From NCBI GenBank assembly GCA_025927955.1, contig JAICKK010000011.1, positions 1-39,378 of the forward strand: a stretch of 39,378 nt of DNA. The letters run 5' to 3'. Below the pieces are notes generated by a model. It searched no databases and was not told where the DNA came from. It saw nothing but the letters and a program-made list of their open reading frames with translations. This stretch comes from Nocardioidaceae bacterium. Lineage in GTDB: Bacteria > Actinomycetota > Actinomycetes > Propionibacteriales > Nocardioidaceae. Positions 34,452 to 39,378 of this stretch are shown one piece after another; position 1 is the stretch's first letter, and each line of letters starts with the position of its first letter. Both the position numbers and the translations under genes were made by a program.

Positions 34452-35474
34452 ATGGTCGAGGACCGCAGGCTGGCGGTGCTACGGGCCATCGTCGAGGACT
34501 ACGTCTCGACGCAGGAGCCGGTCGGCTCCAAGGCGCTCGTGGAGCGCCACCAGCTCGGCGTCTCCCCGGCCACGGTCCGCAACGACATGGCGGCGCTGGA
34601 GGAGGAGGGGTTCATCACCCAGCCGCACACCAGCGCCGGACGGATCCCCACCGACAAGGGATACCGCCTCTTCGTCGACCGGCTGAGCCAGGTCAAGCCG
34701 CTGTCGGCGGCGGAGAAGCGGGCGATCACGACGCTGCTGCAGGGCGCGATCGACCTCGACGACGTCGTGCAGCGCAGTGTCCGGCTGCTGGCGCAGCTGA
34801 CCCGCCAGGTCGCGATCGTGCAGTACCCGACGCTCTCGCGCTCGACCGTCCGGCACGTCGAGGTGGTGCCCCTGTCGGCGGCCCGCGTGCTGGTCGTGCT
34901 GATCCTGTCCACGGGCCGGGTCGAGCAGCGGGTCGTGGAGCTGCCGGAGGAGCTCGACGAGGAGCAGGTCGCCGACGTCCGGACCCGGCTCAACCGCTCG
35001 ATCGTCGGTGAGCGGCTGGCCGACGCCTCGGCGACGCTGGTGTCGCTGCCCGACGAGTTCGAGCAGGGGCGCCGCGGCCCGGTGGCGGTGCTGGTCGCCG
35101 CGCTCGTGGAGGCGATGTCCGACCACCGCTCCGACGAGCGCGTCGCGGTCGGCGGCACGGCGAACCTCGCTCGCTTCGGTGACGGGTTCGAGATCGCGAT
35201 CCGCCCGATGCTGGAGGCGCTGGAGGAGCACGTCGTCCTCCTCAAGCTGCTCGGCGAGGCGACCTCGTCGTCCACGGTGACGGTGCGGATCGGGCACGAG
35301 GGCCCCTACCAGGAGCTCGCGTCGACCTCGGTCGTGGCCACCGGCTACGGCCCCGGCGAGGAGGCGCTGGCGACCCTGGGCATCGTGGGACCCACGCGGA
35401 TGGACTACCCAGGGACGATGGCGACGGTGCGCGCGGTCGCGCGCTACGTCTCCCGGATCCTCGACGAAGGATGA
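34452..35474 (+). CDS. hrcA: Heat-inducible transcription repressor HrcA
   Basis: The 340-residue repressor has an N-terminal winged helix ([72 protein letters not shown], about 5-75) and the GAF-like and inserted dimerisation domains ([33 protein letters not shown] and the C-terminal [21 protein letters not shown]). The start ATG 34452 is supported by GGGAGGCGAGG just upstream; an earlier in-frame start would run through CIRCE. CIRCE lies 30 bp before it. dnaJ follows 10 nt after the stop. Confidence 0.96.
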   Translation: MVEDRRLAVLRAIVEDYVSTQEPVGSKALVERHQLGVSPATVRNDMAALEEEGFITQPHTSAGRIPTDKGYRLFVDRLSQVKPLSAAEKRAITTLLQGAIDLDDVVQRSVRLLAQLTRQVAIVQYPTLSRSTVRHVEVVPLSAARVLVVLILSTGRVEQRVVELPEELDEEQVADVRTRLNRSIVGERLADASATLVSLPDEFEQGRRGPVAVLVAALVEAMSDHRSDERVAVGGTANLARFGDGFEIAIRPMLEALEEHVVLLKLLGEATSSSTVTVRIGHEGPYQELASTSVVATGYGPGEEALATLGIVGPTRMDYPGTMATVRAVARYVSRILDEG

Positions 35475-35484
35475 GGCACTTCTC

Positions 35485-36660
35485 GTGAGCCAGGACCTGT
35501 ACGACACGCTCGGGGTGGCTCGTGACGCCGACAGCGACACGATCAAGAAGGCGTACCGCAAGCTGGCGCGGCAGCTGCACCCCGACGTGAACCCCGACCC
35601 CACCAGCGAGGAGCGGTTCAAGAACGTCTCGCACGCCTACGAGGTGCTCTCCGACCCCGAGAAGCGGCGGATGTACGACCTCGGCGGGGACCCGTTCAAC
35701 GGTGGCATGGGCGGGGCCGGCGCCGGTGCCGGGTTCTCGTTCACCGACATCATGGACGCCTTCTTCGGCGGCAGCGGAGGTGGCGCGCAGACCGGCGGCC
35801 GCGGGCCACGGCCGCGGGTGCGTCGCGGCCAGGACGCGCTGATCCGCCTCGACGTCGACCTCGCGGACGCCGCCTTCGGCACCACCAGGGAGCTGAAGGT
35901 CGACACCGCCGTGCTGTGCGGCACCTGCCACGGCGAGGGTGCCGCGCCCGGGACGCGCCCGAAGACCTGCGAGACGTGCGGCGGGCGCGGCGAGACCGTG
36001 CACGTGCAGCGGTCCTTCCTCGGCGAGATCCGCACCACGCGCCCGTGCGCGGCCTGCCGCGGATTCGGGACGGTGATCCCGGAGCCGTGCCGCGAGTGCT
36101 CCGGCGACGGCCGGGTCCGCTCCCGGCGCACGCTGACCGTGAAGATCCCGGCGGGCGTGGACACCGGGACCCGGGTCCAGCTGTCCGGGCAGGGCGAGGT
36201 CGGTCCGGGCGGCGGTCCCGCGGGCGACCTGTACGTCGAGATGCACGTCAACGACCACCCGGTGTTCACCCGTCATGGCGTGGACCTGCTGTGCACGGTG
36301 ACCGTGCCGATGACGGCGGCGGCGCTGGGCACCACCATCTCGCTGCCGACCCTGGAGGCCGACCACGCCGTCCCCGGCAGCGACGTGGAGACGACCCTGC
36401 CGCTGGAGATCCGCCCCGGTACGCAGTCGGGCACCGAGACCGTGCTCGGCGGCCGCGGCATCCCGGCGCTGCGCGGCACCGGGCGCGGCGACCTCGTCGT
36501 ACGGGTGGTGGTGGAGACGCCGACCCGCCTCGACGAGCGGCAGGAGGAGCTGCTCCTCGAGCTGGCCGAGCTGCGCCACGAGCAGTCGCCCGACGGCCAG
36601 GCACACGCCCCGTCGAAGTCGGTCTTCGACCGGCTCCGCGACGCCTTCGGGCCGCGCTGA
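35485..36660 (+). CDS. dnaJ: Chaperone DnaJ (DnaJ2 type)
   Basis: The 391-residue type I Hsp40 has a J domain (2-70, HPD at 32-34) that activates DnaK, a Gly/Phe-rich linker (FNGGMGGAGAGAGFSFTD), and four zinc-finger repeats CGTCHGEG (145-152), CETCGGRG (162-169), CAACRGFG (188-195) and CRECSGDG (202-209). Two substrate-binding beta domains and a C-terminal dimer end follow. All zinc ligands are intact. It is the HrcA-linked DnaJ2 of actinobacteria, which usually also have a second copy beside dnaK. GTG 35485 is preceded by GAGG at 8 nt. It is the second gene of the CIRCE operon. Confidence 0.96.
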   Translation: MSQDLYDTLGVARDADSDTIKKAYRKLARQLHPDVNPDPTSEERFKNVSHAYEVLSDPEKRRMYDLGGDPFNGGMGGAGAGAGFSFTDIMDAFFGGSGGGAQTGGRGPRPRVRRGQDALIRLDVDLADAAFGTTRELKVDTAVLCGTCHGEGAAPGTRPKTCETCGGRGETVHVQRSFLGEIRTTRPCAACRGFGTVIPEPCRECSGDGRVRSRRTLTVKIPAGVDTGTRVQLSGQGEVGPGGGPAGDLYVEMHVNDHPVFTRHGVDLLCTVTVPMTAAALGTTISLPTLEADHAVPGSDVETTLPLEIRPGTQSGTETVLGGRGIPALRGTGRGDLVVRVVVETPTRLDERQEELLLELAELRHEQSPDGQAHAPSKSVFDRLRDAFGPR

Positions 36661-36667
36661 GCGCCTC

Positions 36668-37405
36668 GTGAGCCTTCCCGTCTTCGTCCATCCCGACCTG
36701 GGCTCCTTCGGCGTCGGCGAGCCCGTCGAGCTCGAGGGGGAGGAGGCCCACCACGCGGTCGTGGTCCGGCGGGTGCGGGTGGGCGAGCAGGTGGTGCTCA
36801 CCGACGGCGCCGGCACGACGGCCACGGTGACCGTCACCGGCACCGGCCGGACGTCGATGACCGGCACCGTCGAGGCGACCGCCCTCACCGATCCCGAGCT
36901 TCCACGGGTCGTGGTCGTGCAGGCGATCCCCAAGGGCGAGCGCGGCGTGCTGGCGGTCGAGATGCTCACCGAGGTGGGAGTCGACGTCATCGTGCCGTGG
37001 ACCGCCGACCGCTGCGTGGCCGTGTGGCGGGGAGCCCGGGAGGCCAAGGCGCTGGCCCGCTGGCGCGCGACCGCGCGGGAGGCGGCCAAGCAGGCCCGCC
37101 GGTCGTGGTTCCCGGAGGTCGCCGAGACGGCCAGCACCGCCGACGTGGTGCGGCTGCTGGAGAAGGCGTCGGTGCCCGTGGTGCTGCACGAGGCGGCGTC
37201 GGGACCCCTGGCGGACCTCCCGGTCCCCGGACGGGGGGAGATCGTGGTCGTCGTCGGCCCGGAGGGCGGCATCACCGAGGACGAGCTCGCGCAGTTCGCC
37301 GCCGTCGGCGCCGAGCCGGTGCGGATGGGGACGTCGGTCCTGCGTACGTCGACCGCCGGCGTCGCCGCCACCGCCGCCCTCCTCGCCCGCACCCGTTGGC
37401 GCTGA
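36668..37405 (+). CDS. rsmE: 16S rRNA m3U1498 methyltransferase RsmE
   Basis: The 245-residue SPOUT-class enzyme methylates N3 of U1498 of 16S rRNA using SAM. The N-terminal PUA-like part has LEGEEAHHAVVVRRVRVGEQVVLTDGAG. VVVQAIPKGERGVLAVEMLTEVGVDVIVPWTADRCVAVW leads into the knotted domain with WRATAREAAKQARRSWFPEV and the SAM-binding VVVVGPEGGITEDEL (about 192-206) and MGTSVLRTSTAG. GTG 36668 begins 7 nt after the dnaJ stop, making it the third gene of the hrcA operon. The stop codon lies inside the inverted repeat described at 37401-37568. Confidence 0.95.
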   Translation: MSLPVFVHPDLGSFGVGEPVELEGEEAHHAVVVRRVRVGEQVVLTDGAGTTATVTVTGTGRTSMTGTVEATALTDPELPRVVVVQAIPKGERGVLAVEMLTEVGVDVIVPWTADRCVAVWRGAREAKALARWRATAREAAKQARRSWFPEVAETASTADVVRLLEKASVPVVLHEAASGPLADLPVPGRGEIVVVVGPEGGITEDELAQFAAVGAEPVRMGTSVLRTSTAGVAATAALLARTRWR

Positions 37406-37568
37406 GGCGTCCCGTTCCGCGGTCCCGTTGACGCCGAGGCGTCCCGTTCCGTGGTCCGCGCGGGCTCCCTCCCCGCCGTACGCGCAGAACAAGACGTCTC
37501 GCCCGCACCTGCCAACGCAGAACGGGACGCCTCGGCGGGGATTCCACCGCGGAACAAGACGCCTCAGC
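37401..37568. repeat. Cluster of five inverted/direct repeats spanning two convergent stop codons
   Basis: Two forward copies of GAGGCGTCCCGTTCCGYGG (37404-37422 and 37436-37454) and three reverse copies (37481-37502, 37514-37536, 37547-37568) fill the gap between rsmE and the winged-helix gene. The outermost pair is GCTGAGGCGTCCCGTTCC against GGAACAAGACGCCTCAGC, 20 of 22 bases matching when extended. The rsmE TGA (37403-37405) is in the left arm and the TGA of the opposing gene (37566-37564) is in the right. A large bidirectional terminator-like fold is possible; the internal copies can also pair with each other. Confidence 0.88.
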
Positions 37569-38607
37569 GAGAAAGGAGCCCGCAGACCCGGTCGACCTCC
37601 TGGTCGAGGTCGGCCCGCTCGGCACGGGTGAGCGGCCGGAACGTCTCCAGGTGGACGGCGCCTTCGCGCCACCACCACAGTCCGGCCATGAAGCCGTCGA
37701 CGAAGACGGCGTTGCCCGTGCCCCCGTTGACGCCGGCCCAGCGGCGGCGTGCCGAGTCGTCGAGGACATGGTGCCGGTCGGCGTGCGAGAGCCACAGGTT
37801 GTCGTAGCCGCCCAGCAGCCGCGGCGGTGCGGGCTCGTCCCCGCGGGCGTACGGCGCGCCGGGCACGTCGTACCGGCGGCGGCCGTCCTCGCACTCGACG
37901 ACCAGGAGCTCCGCGCGCATGGAGGCGAAGACCGGGCCGAGCCGGGTGACGCGGGACCAGGCGGTCATGTCCGCGGCGGTGGCCGGACCGAACGCGGCGA
38001 GGTAGCGGCGTACGAGCCCGCGGAGGTCCACCTGGACGCACGGGCGGCGAAGATGGTTCTCGACGGTCTGGTAGACCACGCCGCCCGACCGCTGCCAGAG
38101 CCCGCGCGGCGGCAGCTGCACCAGCGGCACCCGCTCTCGTGCGACCTGCCCGAGCGCCGCGGCGGGAACGCCCGGGAAGGTGCCGGCCAGCCGCTCACCG
38201 AGGTCCTTGATCGGCATCGGTCCCTCCGACAGCAGCCGGCGGGTCGCGGCCACGACGTCGGCGACCGGGATGTCGCGAGCCGGCCGGTTGGTCTGGTTTC
38301 CCGTCGCCGCCCTGTCGATCGCGGGCTGCACCCACGCCCGCAGCGCGAGGGCGTCGTCCGGCGTCAGCACGTGGATCGTGCCTCGCAAACTCAGCAGCCG
38401 GACGAGCTGAGCGCCTTCGAGCGCCGCCGACAGCTCACGGGGGTCGAACGCGTCGATGCGTGCGGCCAGCGAGAGGTACGGCGGCAGGGTGTCCTGTGCC
38501 TGCAGACCGATGAGGTGGTCGACCATCTCGACAGCGGTGGTCGACGTGCGCTCGAGCAGGTGCTGTCGACGCAGCAGCGTGCGGTTCAGGTCGCGCCGGC
38601 TGAGCAC
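37564..38607 (-). CDS. Winged-helix DNA-binding protein, AlkZ-like DNA glycosylase family
   Basis: The 347-residue protein has tandem winged-helix repeats in the AlkZ/HTH_42 family. The family's catalytic QxQ motif is present in LIGLQAQDTLPPYLSLAARI (Gln36, Gln38), and LLSLRGTIHVLTPDDALAL and LVQLPPRGLWQRSG follow. AlkZ from Streptomyces unhooks interstrand DNA crosslinks made by azinomycin; many genomic homologues outside such clusters have undefined substrates. A general alkylation- or crosslink-repair role is inferred here. GTG 38607 is preceded by TAGGCT at 7 nt (leaderless). No biosynthetic genes are nearby. Confidence 0.85.
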   Translation of the reverse strand: MLSRRDLNRTLLRRQHLLERTSTTAVEMVDHLIGLQAQDTLPPYLSLAARIDAFDPRELSAALEGAQLVRLLSLRGTIHVLTPDDALALRAWVQPAIDRAATGNQTNRPARDIPVADVVAATRRLLSEGPMPIKDLGERLAGTFPGVPAAALGQVARERVPLVQLPPRGLWQRSGGVVYQTVENHLRRPCVQVDLRGLVRRYLAAFGPATAADMTAWSRVTRLGPVFASMRAELLVVECEDGRRRYDVPGAPYARGDEPAPPRLLGGYDNLWLSHADRHHVLDDSARRRWAGVNGGTGNAVFVDGFMAGLWWWREGAVHLETFRPLTRAERADLDQEVDRVCGLLSR

Positions 38608-38614
38608 GGCTCGC

Positions 38615-38620
38615 AGCCTA
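38615..38620 (-). promoter_or_regulatory. -10 element of the AlkZ-like gene (leaderless)
   Basis: TAGGCT on the minus strand, 7 nt, then GTG 38607. Confidence 0.5.
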
Positions 38621-38643
38621 CGGTGCCCGTCACCGGCGCCGGG

Positions 38644-39378
38644 TCAGCGGACCGTGATGGACTTCGTGTCCACGGACCGGCCGACACCCTCCCCGCCGGA
38701 GGCGTCCTCGTCGTGCACCACGAGGGTGTAGACCCCGGGCGGAGCCGAGACCTTGAAGGAGTACGGCGAGAGCGTGCAGCACTCGCGGGCGGTGGTGAAG
38801 CCGCGCCGCACGACCGTGTCGCCCTGGGTCAGCTCCCACTGCACGTTCGCCTCGAACGTCGCCGCCTGGCCGGTGACCGTGAACGGGCTGCGAACCGTCG
38901 CGTCCTGAGCCGGGCTGCGGATCGACACGGCCGCCAGCACGCTGTCGTCGCGGCGCCCGGTGACCTCGTGCCCGACCCGGAGGCCGAGGACGGTGGCGGT
39001 CGGGCGCCCGTCGAGCAGGAACCTCACCGGGTACCGGTGCCGGGTCGCGCTCTGGGCGGTCAGCACCAGCTGCTGGACGGCCGCCTTCGCCGTGCCGAGG
39101 CTCATGCCCTGCGGCCTGGTCGCGGCCCGGGCGTCGAGGTTGATCGCGATCACGCCCTGCCGCATCCGCGCGCCGCGGAGCATCTCCCCCGACGGCCACG
39201 GCGAGGTGTAGTCGGGGTCGAAGGTGACCCCTTGTACGGCGTCGGCGAGCGCCTCCTGCAGCGCGACCGGCGCGAACACCCGCCGCTGCTCGCTGAAGAG
39301 CCGGGTCCCGCCGCCGGTGTCGCCGACGAAGTACACCGACACGGTGCGCAGCGGGGTGGCGCCGGTCGGCTCGGGAGC
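38644..39378 (-). CDS. GerMN and Gmad2 domain protein (5' part outside window)
   Basis: The open frame runs off the window at 39378; 244 codons plus the stop are seen. The first half (about 12-130) fits a GerMN domain: VYFVGDTGGGTRLFSEQRRV, ALQEALADAVQG, INLDARAATRP and AVQQLVLTAQS. It is followed by a Gmad2 immunoglobulin-like domain (AVSIRSPAQDATVRSPFTVTGQAATFEANVQWELTQGDTVVRRGFTTARECCTLSPYSFKVSAPPGVYTLVVHDEDASGGEG). GerMN-Gmad2 proteins are usually cell-surface lipoproteins, so a signal sequence should lie beyond the edge. Outside sporulating Firmicutes their role is unknown. The first seen residues (APEPTGATPLR) look like a linker after a signal peptide. Confidence 0.75.
   Translation of the reverse strand, partial: APEPTGATPLRTVSVYFVGDTGGGTRLFSEQRRVFAPVALQEALADAVQGVTFDPDYTSPWPSGEMLRGARMRQGVIAINLDARAATRPQGMSLGTAKAAVQQLVLTAQSATRHRYPVRFLLDGRPTATVLGLRVGHEVTGRRDDSVLAAVSIRSPAQDATVRSPFTVTGQAATFEANVQWELTQGDTVVRRGFTTARECCTLSPYSFKVSAPPGVYTLVVHDEDASGGEGVGRSVDTKSITVR

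Overview
The window is very GC-rich (third codon positions almost all G or C). It reads as chromosomal DNA of an actinobacterium, most likely Nocardioidaceae/Propionibacteriales. The taxon is inferred from gene order (leuS, degV, comEA, comEC, holA, rpsT, lepA, hemW, hrcA, dnaJ, rsmE), from protein character and from the promoter style; no database was searched. There is no prophage, transposase, CRISPR array or secondary-metabolite cluster.

Layout. 1-4.4 kb: tRNA-Ala(GGC), a sulfotransferase, a large palindromic repeat, a small membrane protein, a cupin, a YflT-type stress protein, and a galE-SDR operon on the minus strand. 4.6-7.2 kb: a sodium:solute symporter with a small membrane partner, and a MarR regulator. 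7.2-9.9 kb: leuS behind what looks like a complete leucine attenuator, with a Leu-Leu-Leu leader peptide, alternative pairings and a U-tailed terminator. 9.9-16.1 kb: an NAD(P)H-binding protein, DegV, and the DNA-uptake/replication run comEA-comEC-holA. 16.1-21.1 kb: a cell-envelope group (DMT-like membrane protein, MprF-type DUF2156 protein, SGNH hydrolase, esterase of the Ag85/EstD type). 21.2-24.7 kb: rpsT, a phosphotransferase and lepA. 24.7-30.7 kb: CDF transporter, APH(6)-type kinase, MOSC protein, long-chain acyl-CoA synthetase, hemW. 30.7-31.3 kb: a dense array of palindromic repeats. 31.3-34.4 kb: DUF3097, a PadR-DUF1707 operon and an MBL-fold protein. 34.4-37.4 kb: the CIRCE-controlled hrcA-dnaJ-rsmE heat-shock operon. 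37.4-39.4 kb: a second palindrome cluster, an AlkZ-like winged-helix protein, and a GerMN/Gmad2 protein cut by the window end.

The strongest non-routine signals are these: (i) the leuS attenuator at 7246-7359; (ii) a repeat family whose 105-bp palindromes occur three times in a 133-bp-period array at 30687-31331, with a related inverted pair at 1024-1135; (iii) a different inverted-repeat cluster at 37401-37568 whose outer arms contain both convergent stop codons; (iv) a -10-like hexamer placed 6-7 nt before the start codon in about ten genes, the signature of leaderless transcripts; (v) a DUF2156 gene whose reading frame appears to begin upstream of any canonical start codon. Nothing here is a wholly new multi-gene system. 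The repeat families and the attenuator are the most rewarding leads.
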